A stretch of 64,000 nt of DNA. Origin: Distichodus sexfasciatus (Eukaryota; Chordata; Actinopteri; Characiformes; Distichodontidae). Below the pieces are notes generated by a model. It ran no database searches. It had not been told where the DNA came from and saw only the letters and a list, made by a program, of their open reading frames with translations. Both the position numbers and the translations under genes were made by a program. This document shows, piece by piece, positions 46,140 to 57,000 of the stretch; the stretch's first letter is position 1; every line of letters begins with the position of its first letter. The stretch is from the NCBI GenBank assembly GCA_032718565.1, contig JAVGVS010000704.1, forward strand, positions 62,001 through 126,000. The letters run 5' to 3'.

Positions 46140-47690
46140 TTCCCCATCCTCCGATGCCTCTTCTTTCATCCTCCTGTCCTCCCCCATCTTAACCCGCTCT
46201 TCACTGTCCTCCCTATCCTCTCCATCCTACTGCCTGTCCTCAATCATTCCCTTGTTGATGTCCATCCCCTGGTCTCCTCTGTCCTCGCTGTTCTCCTAAA
46301 ATCCTGTCATCCCCATCATCTCTCATCCTGCCCAAACCCATCTCCATCCATCCTGTCCTCATCCACCTCCTGTCCTCTTCCCATCCACTGTTCTTACCCA
46401 TTCTTCTTCAGTCACCCCTACATCCCCCATCTTTCCCTTCCAAAATGCTCATGTCCTCTCATCCCCCATCTCTCGGTCCTCCCCATCCCTCCATCCTACC
46501 ATCCTACCATCCTCCTCATCCCCATCTCTCACCAACCACTTCCTCTGCCACGTCCACCCCATCCCTCTATCTTCTTGTCCTCTGGTTCTCCCCATTTCTC
46601 CATCCTCCCTCCTCCTTATCCTTGTTTTCCCTTTCCATCCTTCATTCCTGTCCTCCCCAACCCTCTATCTTACCATTCCCTGTCCTCCCCATCCCTTCAT
46701 CCTCTTTCATCCTTGTCCTTGTCGCCCCCTCTGTCCCATCCCTGACCTCCCCAAACCTCTATCTTCCTGTCCCCACTTCTCCTTTTCCCTCTGTCCTGCC
46801 TCATCCTCACCCTTGATGTTTCCCTCCATCTTCATCCCTTTCCTCCTTAAACCTCTATCTTACTGTCCCCTGTCCTCCCCATCTCTTTGTCCTACCATCA
46901 CTTCATCCTGTCTCCATACCTGTCCCCCATCCCTCCATCCTCCCATCCCTTTATCCTCTTTCACCTTTGCCCTTGTTGTCCCCTCTGTCCCCATCCCTGT
47001 CCTCCCCAAACTTCTATCTTCCTGTCCCCTGTCTTCCCCATCCCTCTGTCCTACCATCACTTTATCCTTTCCCCATCCCCATTCCCCCATCCATCCCATT
47101 CTTCTGTCCTCCCAACCTCCTTATCCCTCAATCTCCATCCTCACCATCCCTTCATCCTCCCTCATCTTTGTCCTTCTCACCCCTTCTGTCCCCCATCCTT
47201 GCCCTTCCCTCAGTCACCCCATCCCCTGTCCTTCCATCTCTCTGTCCTCCCATCCCCCATCCTTTCACCTGTCCTCCATACCCCATCCTCCACCTCCCTG
47301 TGTCCTCCATACCCCATCCCACATTCATATCTTCCTAACCTTCTGTCCTCTGTCATCACCCCCTCTGTCCCCATCCCATGTCTTCACTGTTCTCATCCCT
47401 TCATCCTCCCATCTCCTGGACCGCCTTCCTCCGTATATTTCCCATCCTCCCACCTTCCCTTCCTCCCCAACTTCCCAACTCCCCATCCTCCCGTTTACAT
47501 CTCTCTTTCTCCCATTTTCTCTCATCTTTCTTTCCTCCCTTCTGTCCCTTATCCATTACATCCTCTTCCCCATACATTCATCCTCCTGCCAACCCCCGTG
47601 TCCCATCCTCTTTCCCCTGCTCCTCTGACTTTGCCCCTCCAAACTCCCTCCATAAGCCCCCCACCCCAACCCATCCTTTCCTGTGTCGCT
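46140..47690 (+). repeat. C/T-rich degenerate minisatellite (polypyrimidine tract 5)
   Basis: About 1.5 kb of irregular units like 'cctgtcctccccatccctct' and 'catcctcctcatccccatct', strongly pyrimidine on the + strand. Frames of 271 and 277 codons encode Ser/Pro/His-rich low-complexity sequence and are not gene-like. Confidence 0.88.
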
Positions 47691-48279
47691 AGCATATGTG
47701 TGGCTCGACTTCAGCGCTAGTTTCCCGTCGTGGGTGATTTGGCTCGGTGCGAGCTCTGCGACGTCGCCCGTCTCTTTCATTTCACTCCTGCGCTCCAGCG
47801 CTCGCTCCCGCCGCGCCGAACTCGTTTTTCATATCCATCTGCCGCCGGCAATACAGGCTACGTGTGGGGGAGAAGCGTGCGGTGCCAGCTAGCTAGCTCC
47901 CTTACCTGCCAAACATTGTCGCTGCATTGGCACCTGGCAGGGCACAGAAAGGAAGAACAGCGTCAGGGGGAGAGAAAATCAAAGAGATGAGGAAGAGATG
48001 AGGAGGCAAAGCGTTGATAACTACCGCAAGCTGAAAAGATTAAGATTCAAGATTTCATGATTCTTTGTCACATACATAGTTACACGTGTACGTTATGAAA
48101 TGTAACATGAACAATTTTAAGACAAATTAAAAGTAATATTTAACAATTAGATCAAAAAATGTGTTCCATGACTATATGAAGCAAATGCTTTAAAAAATTT
48201 CAACTTGCTGTAGTTAAAGCTATCCTGTCAAGTTGCTGTGAATTTACAAACTCTAAAAAAAAAAAGGCATCTTTTGGTG
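47691..48279. other. CpG-rich patch, no gene recognised; LINE-tail scrap
   Basis: 47690-47960 is the most CpG-rich stretch in the neighbourhood, non-repetitive, with 'agctagctagctc'. It could be a CpG island or a conserved element. 48030-48110 resembles the LINE 3' end at 60163 ('gattcaagatttcatgattc'). Confidence 0.3.
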
Positions 48280-48344
48280 ACAAATTAGAATTTTTGGCAA
48301 CAAAGCACATAAAAAATATCTTTTTGTGACAGATATATCAAAGG

Positions 48345-48480
48345 CAAAGTAAACTTTGTCATCTCTGCTATAGATATACAGAGAGACGAGATGATGTGGC
48401 TCCAGTTTTTACAGTGCAGTAAAAAAGAGGGAACAAAGAACAAATAAGGCACATGGAATAACCAATACATAAAGTATTTA
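48345..48480. repeat. dispersed repeat R3, copy 2
   Basis: Matches 32166-32300 ('tcatctctgctatagatata', 'ggctccagttttta', 'aacaaataaggcac'). Confidence 0.7.
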
Positions 48481-49070
48481 GAAGCGTGTTTCCTTGATGG
48501 TAAATGTGTGTAAAAATGAGTGTTTTCTTGGTGATACATACATGAAAAATGCATGTACTTGGGGACATAGCATGTAAAAAATATATTTTCTTGGTGTCAA
48601 AAGTGTGTAAAGAATGTGTGTTGTTTGGGTGTGTTTTCTGAGTGACAAATGCATGTAAAAAGTGTGAGATGTTCTTGTGTGTTTAGGTGGTGTAGTGAGG
48701 TTTAATTTGTGGTTTTCAGTAGCAGATTTAATGCTGTGCTGAATCGCTCTTTAATCTCAGTGAGACGAGTAAAAGTTCCATATGTTCCAGCTGTTACGTG
48801 AAGTTCTTGGTGACAAACACATAAAAACCTGTTCACTTGGTGAGATATATGCATTCTTGGTGATAGACGCATGTAAAAATATGCACATTCTTGGTGACAA
48901 ACATGCATAAAAATATGTATTCTTGGGAACAAGGCATGTACAAAAAAATGTGTTTTCTTGGTAACAGAGGTGCATAAAAACATGCATACTTGGTGACTAA
49001 TGCATGTAAAAATTGTGCCTTTTGTGACAAATTAGTGTAAAAACATCTGTCTATTTTTACAGACAGAGGT
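48481..49070. repeat. degenerate ~30-bp minisatellite ('cttggtgacaaa')
   Basis: Units of about 28-32 bp with 'tcttggtgacaaa' and 'catgtaaaaa', strongly diverged and spaced by unique sequence at 48670-48800. The same units recur at 49560-49740. Confidence 0.7.
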
Positions 49071-49084
49071 ATATTAAAATCATG

Positions 49085-49560
49085 TTAAAAAAGGAAAACT
49101 AGACATAGCATGATACCACATTTTATGTCTGATGCTGATATTGTAAATTTGGATATCTGCGGATACAGAAAATAACAATTCAAAAACAATTCATTTAAAC
49201 ACAGTTGTGTAATTTAGTGATGGTCCCTAATCCTGCGGCACTAAAACCATCAAGAACACGGAGAAATGTGAGTGAGAGCTGGTGTTGTTAAGGAAATTAA
49301 ACAGTATAATGGTGTGATTTGTTTTGGGGGTTGTAGTGTGTTGCATTGTTTATTCTGCTCATTGTCATATCAATATGTAGGAATTAGTGTGAATGTTGAA
49401 CAATAAACCAGCTTTACTGCAGTAACACTTCTCATGCAAAACCAGTTGAGCGTGCACACATTTACTGACCATCCTAATGCCACCGATGCCCGATCCAGCT
49501 GTTTGAGTCATTACTGGACCGATATCTGGTCCACATATTGGGTCGGTTCCATCTCTAGTA
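49085..49560. mobile_element. hAT-like MITE (Y2), copy 1
   Basis: 'gtctgatgctgatattgtaa' with 'ggatatctgcggatac' at one end and 'gaccgatatctggtcc', 'cggttccatctctagta' at the other. 51700-52095 shares the left part and the 'caatgcaccacactacaacc' segment. No coding capacity. Confidence 0.55.
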
Positions 49561-49740
49561 GAAACATGCATTTTATTGGTGACAAATGCATGTTAAATAA
49601 CGCTCTGTGAGCAAAAACCCATTTCCTTGATGACAGACATGCGAAAAAACACTTGTTCTTGGTGACAGATGCGGGTAAATAAATGTAAAAACTCACATTT
49701 GATGTGACAAAAACGTGTGAATCTGTGTGTTCTTGGTGAC
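49560..49740. repeat. minisatellite continuation
   Basis: Further 'cttggtgaca' units after the MITE, indicating that the MITE entered the array. Confidence 0.55.
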
Positions 49741-50085
49741 AATCTTGTGGTGAAGTGTAGTGTGAGGTCTTCAGTGCCAGGCTGAACGCTGTGCCGAGTC
49801 ACTCTTTAGTCTCAGTGAGGAGTGTAAAAGTTCTGTGTGTTCCTGCCATCGCGCTGCAAGGAACTTAAGGTTGACATGATGTGTGTTGTGATGTGTTGTC
49901 CTTCACTGATTTACAGGTTTTCAGGCAAATTAGCAAAGTGCGGTGCCGAGGTGCCAACGCTCCCTCATTAGCTTGTCAACGTGCCGGGCCACAGCTAACG
50001 TCTACAGGAGAGTGGAAAAGAGATGGAGGAAAAAGAGAAACACATCTGCACATGGTCATGAAGTTAAACAAGAGAAACTGTTAGT

Positions 50086-50222
50086 AGTGCCCGGGGAGCA
50101 GTGTTTGGGGATGGTACCTTGCTCATGAGTACCTTAGTGGTACCTTTACTTAGTGGTCCAGTACTTCCAGTGGCAACCTTCCAAACACAAGGCTAACTTT
50201 CTAACCGTTACACTACCAACTT
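50086..50222 (-). mobile_element. SINE family A, copy 17 (minus, partial)
   Basis: Body and head only: 'gcccggggagcagtgtttgg' to 'taaccgttacactacc'. Confidence 0.75.
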
Positions 50223-50309
50223 ACCAACTATGATCATTTGAGCACATTAAATTCTGAATGAAGTAAGTGAATGCTTTTTGAAAAGCATTTGCTGAAGATA
50301 GCGAGGTCC

Positions 50310-51045
50310 CATTTCCTGTCCCATCTCGTCTCAGTCCTTCAGAGTCTTGGTCTTGTCTCGCCTCGCCCTGGTCTCGGTCTCAGCCCTTCAGAGTTTTGGT
50401 CTTGTCTCGGTCTCGCCCCGCCCTGGTCTTGGTCTCATCTCGGTCTCAGCCCTTCAGAGTTTTGGTCTTGACTCAGTCTCGCCCCGCCCTGGTCTCAGTC
50501 TCGGCCCTTCAGAGTTTTGGTCTTGACTCGGTCTCGCCCCGCCCTGGTCTCAGTCTCGGCCCTTCAGAGTCTTGATCTTTTCTCTGCCTTGCCCTGGCCT
50601 GGTCTCGGTCTCGGCCCTTCAGAGTCTTGGTCTTGTCTCGGTCTCACTCTACCCTGGTCTCAGTCTCGGCCCTTCAGAGTCTTGGTCTTTTCTCTGTCTT
50701 GCCCCGCCCTGGTCTCGGTATCAGCCCTTCAGAGTCTTGGTCTTGTTTCGATCTCACTCCGCCCTGGACTCAGTCTTGGCCCTTCAGAGTGTTGGATTTG
50801 TCTCAGTCTTGCTTCGTCCTGGTCTTGGTCTCGGCCCTTCAGAGTGTTGGTCTTGTCTCGGTCTTGGGCCGCCCTGGTCTTGACCTCGTCTCAGTCTCGG
50901 CTCTTCAGATTCTCAGTCTTGTCTCGGTCTCGGCCTGTACTGGTTTCGGTCTCGACTTTTCAGACTCTTGGTCTTGTTTCGGTCTCGACACACTCTGGTC
51001 TTGGTCTGGTCTGGGTCTTGTTTTAGGCAGTCTTGATCCCAACTC
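50310..51045 (+). repeat. ~55-bp minisatellite grown from an hAT-like MITE end
   Basis: About 12 units of 'cccttcagagttttggtctt' plus 'gactcggtctcgccccgccc' plus 'tggtctcagtctcgg'. The same words form the right end of the MITE at 53675-53765, where they occur once or twice. The array ends 'gcagtcttgatcccaactct', the MITE terminus. Confidence 0.85.
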
Positions 51046-51699
51046 TACATCTTCAACCCTGAAGAAATTCTACTCGGTTTAACCGGATTCTCAATTGCTT
51101 GCGATTGTCAGTGTCTTGTACGCAGAAACGGCAGGAGGTGATGAGGCGTAAGAAATCTATTTCTTCAATTTGTTGCTCACGGAAATATTTTATAGTAAAA
51201 GCTGTTGTGGTTCTCATACCTCTATGCAAAAATTTGTGCTTTATATGAGTGTGTGTGTGTGAGTGTGTGAACAGAGAGCACTCGAGCTCCTAATTGAATC
51301 GAAGGTTTGTCATTCAAAACAGATTGCGTTCCCCCGGTGATGGATGGATGTGGATGTGCAGCTGATTGTGTCCATTCAAAAATAATACTTGTGCAAGCAA
51401 TCCGGGAGATTGTGTCTGTCATTTTTCAATGCCCAGAGATCAATGAGCCTTCATAAGAGGGTTTTTTAATGCATTGGGATCGGTATTGGGAACGAGTGTG
51501 TTTTGGGTGTGTAACGCGTGTGGTCGAGTGGTTTCTCGCCTTTGAGTCTAGGCAAAAATGCGTTTTCGCATCCTTGTGTTGACAGTAGTTTAAAAAGCAG
51601 GTTTTTATGCTGCAGTGTACTTCTGATTAAAAGTACAAGCTCCAGTTTTAATATAGTAGTTAGTAGTGGTGTTGATGTTAATCACATAATCGATGCATC

Positions 51700-52095
51700 A
51701 CAATGCAGACTAAAGATGGCACAATACCACTTGTTTTATGTCCGATACCGATATCAACATTGTAAATTTGGATATCTACCGATATGATACAAGTCCAATA
51801 CAGTCTCTGAGTCTTTTTTTAAACAGAAAAGAGAAAATATTGCTTTAGAAATGTGTGAATACATGACTGAGATTATTATCTTATGCTTAAGGAAATACTT
51901 GACTTAAATTCTGTTTTCCTAAAACAACGTAATAATTACACACCCATATGTATATGCTAAATTATTTATTATTAAAATAACATCTCAATAGTTATTGGTT
52001 TAAACACAGTTGTATTTTTGTGATGGCCCCAAGCAATGCACCACACTACAACCTCAAAAGCAAATCACACAATTGTACTGTTTAATTTTGTAGCG
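51700..52095. mobile_element. hAT-like MITE (Y2), copy 2
   Basis: Starts near 'aagatggcacaataccactt' with 'tgtccgataccgatatcaac' and 'aaatttggatatctaccgat', and ends near 'aatcacacaattgtactg'. Similar to 49085-49330. Confidence 0.55.
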
Positions 52096-52176
52096 TTTTA
52101 GCAGTCAAATGTAGAGGTCACATTTGGTTGTGGTACATCTGCTGTGCTTTGTTACTTAATGACATAATCACTCACT
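52096..52176 (+). mobile_element. SINE family A tail fragment
   Basis: 'aggtcacatttggttgtggt' to 'cataatcactcactt'. Only the tail remains. Confidence 0.65.
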
Positions 52177-52737
52177 TAAAAGATATAAATGAACTAAAAA
52201 TATAAACTCTAAGCTAGAGGTAGAAAATGAAAACGTGCAATTTTATTTGGCATTCTCTGAGGATTTATTTGGAAATTTCCGTAAGAAGCTTTTTATTACG
52301 CGTGACACAAACCGCCGGTTTCATTGTCTTCTCTCCGCACCTGTGGTCCTCAATAAGCTGCTTTACTGTGAAATCAGTGACACCACGCGTATTGCCTTGT
52401 CAGAGATTTGTCAGTCGGATGTCAAAAGAAGACTAAAGATAGATCATCCAGATTAACAAAGTCATAAATCTGGCTTGAGATTTACCCAAAATGGAAGCCA
52501 AGACACACATGTGGACTGAAGGATGGATGAAAGTGTTGATATTTGGGATCAAATCAATTTGAAATGAGGTATTTACTTAGCAGTTCTTCATAATATCAAT
52601 CTATTCTTATGTTAAATGCTTGAAATTACTATAACTGTCCATCTTGGGTTAAGAGGACAAAGGAAAAGCATGGCAGCATGAGAATTTATTACAAATAAAT
52701 AAAAATATTTTAAGATGTAATAATGTCTTTTCTGTCA
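52177..52737. other. unassigned 73-codon frame; no gene recognised
   Basis: The frame at 52235-52456 is non-repetitive and could be a conserved element or an old transposon exon. The sequence before it (52185-52230) is R3-like, which favours a transposon origin. Confidence 0.25.
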
Positions 52738-53770
52738 CAAGTCTCGACCGGTCTGGAGATCAGTTTTTAAAAGTCTCAGTCTTGTCTTGAACTCGGTCGT
52801 ATTTGTACTCGGTCTTGTCATGGACTCGGACAAAGAGGACTCAGGATTTTATTTGGAGACCAGCCGAGACCACAACTCTGAGAATATTACTATTAAAACT
52901 CTTTGAGACCGACACAGGCATTTTGTGTTGTTTATTAATTAGTGTTTTAATAACTCAGAATCCTTTTAACTTACAGAAATCACACACATACCGTCACAAT
53001 CACAACACTCACCGACTTTATATTCATTCTTCTGTATGTGAAATTATTTCTGAGTAATTCCGTGCACAAAAACTGAAATAATTACATAAAAAGGCATTAA
53101 TAATATTATTTGCAATGTAAACACTCTGTTAGTGCTGGTGGCTCATATGAAACGCCATGATGCGCAAAAATGTAGTTCTCTTCCAGAAAGGTCAAAAGCA
53201 GCTCATTTTATAGACCAAAATGAGTTCAAATCGGCTCAAAATTATCCAAAACTGTAGTATTTCTTCATTTTCAATTGATCAGAAAATATTTCTTCCCACT
53301 TTATAATGAGAGTAATCAATAGGGAAAAAAATATATAGAAAAATGTACTGTTATCAAATCAAGTGTTTCCGTCTGACACTAACCTTATTCTTCTTCACAG
53401 CACTAAGCCATAATAATATATATATTTATGATAATATATGTCTCTGCATAATAACAACTCTGCAGCCAATAAAACAGTGAGTTTGGTCTTGAGGAGTGTT
53501 TACTGTGGTTTGTTGAGTTTAACATATGATGTGATCAGTGTTGATAACTGCTTCCAGTGAAGTGATTTCCTCATTATAGATATGGAAGAGAGAAATATTC
53601 AATAAACATCTTTACTGTTGCTTAGGCTTTACATCTTCCACTTATTTGTCATGTGGTGTAACACCTGCATTGGCCCGGTCTCGGTCTCGACTCGGTCTTG
53701 GCCCTTCAGTCTTGGTCTTGTCTCGGTGTCGACACACTTTGGTCTTGGTCTGGTCTCCGTCTCGGTTTAG
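52738..53770 (+). mobile_element. hAT-like MITE (Y1), full-length uninterrupted copy
   Basis: About 1 kb: left part 'tcggacaaagaggactcagg', 'cacaactctgagaatattac'; centre 'gaaacgccatgatgcgc'; right part 'tgcttaggctttacatcttc' and 'ggtctcggtctcg' repeats. The reverse complement matches 55016-55873 plus 58371-58510. At 52887-52895 it carries a single TA where the other copy holds a 2.5-kb transposon. No transposase frame. Confidence 0.8.
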
Positions 53771-53771
53771 G

Positions 53772-53896
53772 TGAGTGTTTTTGTGTGAGTGTGTGCCCTG
53801 CGGCCTGTGGCCTCGTCTCACACCTGTAGCCCCCGGGATAGGCTCCGATCCCTGTGACCCTGATAAGGTTTAAGTGTTTCTGATAATAAATGAATA
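53772..53896 (+). mobile_element. SINE family C, 3' fragment
   Basis: 'gtgtgccctgcggcctgtgg' to 'gataggctccgatccctgtg' and a short 'aataaatgaat' end. The head is missing. Confidence 0.7.
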
Positions 53897-53984
53897 CTAT
53901 ATAATTTTCAAAAATCATAATCAGTGTAGTGATGTATTTTGGCCATTAGGGGGGAACTTTATAAATTAGACTCAAATAAAGGAC

Positions 53985-54200
53985 TGTTACAGACCCCCAT
54001 AGACCTTTGATTGGGCGGCCACCAGATGCTGCCATTGAGTTTGGCGTTTGCACGTGTTGTCTTTTGTCTGTCTTGTCAGTTTGTTTGTTCCTCCTCCTCT
54101 TTGTCTCCCATTGGACAGTTCCCCTCACTTAGCCCTCGTGGTCGCTTTCACCTGTCCCTGTTTACTTTCTTACACCCAGTTATTTGTTGTCTTCATGGAC
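53985..54200 (+). mobile_element. LTR fragment related to the solo LTR at 14966
   Basis: Begins 'TGTTACAGACCCCC' and continues 'gccaccagatgctgccattg' and 'gtctcccattggacag', parallel to 'agcagatgccgccattg' and 'cattgtctctc' in 14966-15487. The 3' part is not recognisable. Confidence 0.45.
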
Positions 54201-54583
54201 GCCTAAAAAAACCAAACACGTTTTTAGAATATATGTATGGGCTGGTGTTTATTCTCCCGGCTTGCAACAACAGAACTGTGATTTTCAGATGCAAACCCAC
54301 AGACTGAGTTTTCTCAGAAAGCTTTAATCATAAAACCTGTCATTTTGAAGAAACATGCAACGAACTGCTTTATCTGACGAAAACAAGTCTGAAAAGAGGG
54401 ATTTGAACTCGGAATCAACTTCAGGCTTCCAAAGACTGGTGATTTCTTCTCTCAAATTTGGAGCGTCGCTGGTGATGTGTGAGCAAGGTACCGTCTCTAA
54501 GAACTGCTCCTGAGACACTGCCACTCGATGGTCTTGGTGGCAGGGTAGCATTCTATTCTATATAGCACAAAACAATTTCATCT
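54201..54583. other. no gene seen; SINE A scrap
   Basis: 54485-54512 ('agcaaggtaccgtctctaag') is a piece of family A. The rest is unique. Confidence 0.35.
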
Positions 54584-54817
54584 TGGTAGTGTAACAGTTG
54601 AACCCTGTGACCAGACGGTTGCTGGTTCAAGTCCCAGACCGGTAGAGGTACCACTGAGGTACTCATGGGCAAGGTACTGTCCCCAAGCTCTGCTTCTCGG
54701 ACGCTGCCAAAAGCTGGCCACTGCTCCATCACGGATGGGTTAAATGCAGGTCTTACATTTCGCTGTGGCACAAAGTGTGCTGTGCCGTGTTCACAATGAC
54801 AAATAATCACTCACTTT
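54584..54817 (+). mobile_element. SINE family A, copy 18
   Basis: Nearly full length: head 'ggtagtgtaacagttgaacc', B box 'tggttcaagtccc', body and tail 'cacaatgacaaataatcact'. Confidence 0.85.
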
Positions 54818-56719
54818 TCCTGATGCCAAACTATGTTCACCCAAAACAATCTTTACTCCTTCCGTCCTCCCGAAATCTCCACACTTAATCATAATAAAAC
54901 GGAGCCGAGTTCAGGTGATGGAGCGATGGGGAAATATCTGAGATGATGCAGTGCGTTTCAGAGCGCAGGGTCATGTTTTATGTTGTCAGGATTGTGAGAG
55001 ATTATTTTCAATGTGGCTCAGTGTTGGCAGAGTTTGGTCAAGACCATCTAAACGAAAACAAAACAAAACCAAGACCAGAGTGTGTCATGACCAAGACAAG
55101 ACCAAGACTCTGAAGGGCCGAGACTGAGACCAAGACCGGAGCAATGCAGGTGTTACACCACATGACAAATAAGTGGAAGATGCAAAGCCTAAGCAACATT
55201 AAAGATGTTTATTGAATATTTCTCTCTTCCATATCTATAATGAGGAAATCACTTCACTGGAAGCAGTTATCTGATAGTAAACTGATCACGTCATATGTTA
55301 AACTCAACAAACCACGGTGAACACTCCTCAAGACCAAACTCACTGTTTTATTGGCTGCAGAGTTATTATTATGCAGAGACATTCTATGGCTTAGTGCTGT
55401 GAAGAAAAATAAGGTTAGTGCCAGCCGGAAACACTTGATTTGATAACAAATAATACATTTTTCTACATGTATTTTTCCCTATTGATTATTCTCTAACATT
55501 ATAAAATGGAAAAAAATATTTTCTGGTCAATTGAAAATGAAGAAATACAAAAGTTTTGTGTAATTTTGAGCCGATTTGGACTATAAAATGAGCTGCTTTT
55601 TGGCCTTTCTGGAAGAGAACTACGTTTTGCGCAACGGAGTGTTTACATCGCGAATAATGTAATTAATGCTTTTTACGTAATTACTTCAGTTTTTGTGCAT
55701 GGAATTACTCAGAAATAATTTCTCAAACAGAGGAATGAATATAATGTTTTTAGGTTGAAAGTCTTGTGATTCTGACGGTATGTGTGTGGTTTCTGTAAGT
55801 TAAAGGGATTCTGAGTTATTAAAACACTAATTAATAAACAACACAAAATGCCTGCGTGGGTCTCAAAGAGCTTTACAGTTTTTCTTGATTGCTTTGACCT
55901 GCTTAAAGAAACACGGTTTTCATCATCACTCTCTCAGCAGAGCAGAGGACACCTCTTGCAAATGTGTTAACCCTTTCTCATTGGATTGACACATTTTTCC
56001 CATCCTTTTGCAAAACGGTTAACACGGGTGTCATTCAAGCAGTCCAAACTCCATTGTTTTAGCTATAATAACCAAACAGAAACCATATATTCCTAACTAT
56101 TAGAAACTACCTAGATCAGGATGCAATCACTGAAGCACCTGTTTGACACGCCTTCACACAAATCTTCAATTAGCAATCAGTCTGCAAGCCTTAAAAGGTG
56201 CCACGTCTCTGTTGTTCTTTGCAAGCATGGATGGAGGAGGTCTAAGGGAGATGACAGTGAGAGTAACAGGTAGAGGGGTCTGAGGAAGAGGTGTAGTTGG
56301 AAGGGTTAAAGATGAAATTCGGGCAACTGTTATTGATCACGTTATCAATCGTGGCCTTTCACTTAGAGAGGCTGGACAAAGAGTCCAACCTGTTCTAAAC
56401 AGAAACACTGTCACATCCATTGTTGGAACTTTTTTGGCAGGAGAACAGGTAATGCTCAGTATATACAGAAATATCTTCAGTGATATACTTTATGTAATTG
56501 TTTCCTCATTCCCATTACATGTATTCTTTATAGAATCCAAAGGCTACCATTCTCTGGTGGTAGAGATACAATTTTTAGTGCTGAGCAGGAGGCAGCCGTT
56601 GTGAACACGGTTGTGGCAAACAATGCCATAAGCTGTGTGAAATCAGGGCAGCAGTGTCACGCGCACTCCGTCCCGCGGCCGGTAGTTGGAATGGGACGTG
56701 GCCGGTCGCGGTCAAAGGG

Positions 56720-56726
56720 TATAAAA
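56720..56726 (+). promoter_or_regulatory. TATA box of the LTR
   Basis: 'TATAAAA' in 'gggtataaaaggtttc', 65 bp into the LTR and downstream of GC-rich sequence. Position suits a U3/R promoter. Confidence 0.7.
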
Positions 56727-56994
56727 GGTTTCACTTCCGCTCGTCGCGCCGCTCTGCCATTTGAGTCAACCTGGCCCTCTTTCCGATTCTCATCGGCATC
56801 GACTGTGAGTACTCCAGTTATTGGGTTCATCTCTTTGTTAGAGTGTGTGTCGTTAGAATGCGGATTATTGTGGTAATCCGTACTCCTCGCGTAAGAGAGT
56901 TTTTATATCAACTCGCGTGGCTTTCCTGCCTACTCGCGCTCTCAGCCGCGTTTGGGTTAACCACCACGCTACTGTCCGAATCGCAGAGCATTCC

Positions 56995-57000
56995 AATAAA
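56995..57000 (+). terminator. polyadenylation signal of the LTR
   Basis: 'AATAAA' 275 bp after the TATA box and 50 bp before the LTR end, as expected for the R/U5 border. Confidence 0.7.

Noticed and set aside
46813..47720. Plus-strand frames of 271 and 277 codons
   Set aside because: Both lie in a C/T-rich degenerate minisatellite and encode Ser/Pro/His-rich low-complexity sequence in overlapping frames.
48481..49070. CRISPR-like array of regularly spaced short repeats
   Set aside because: Units are degenerate, spacing is irregular and the context is vertebrate; it is a minisatellite.
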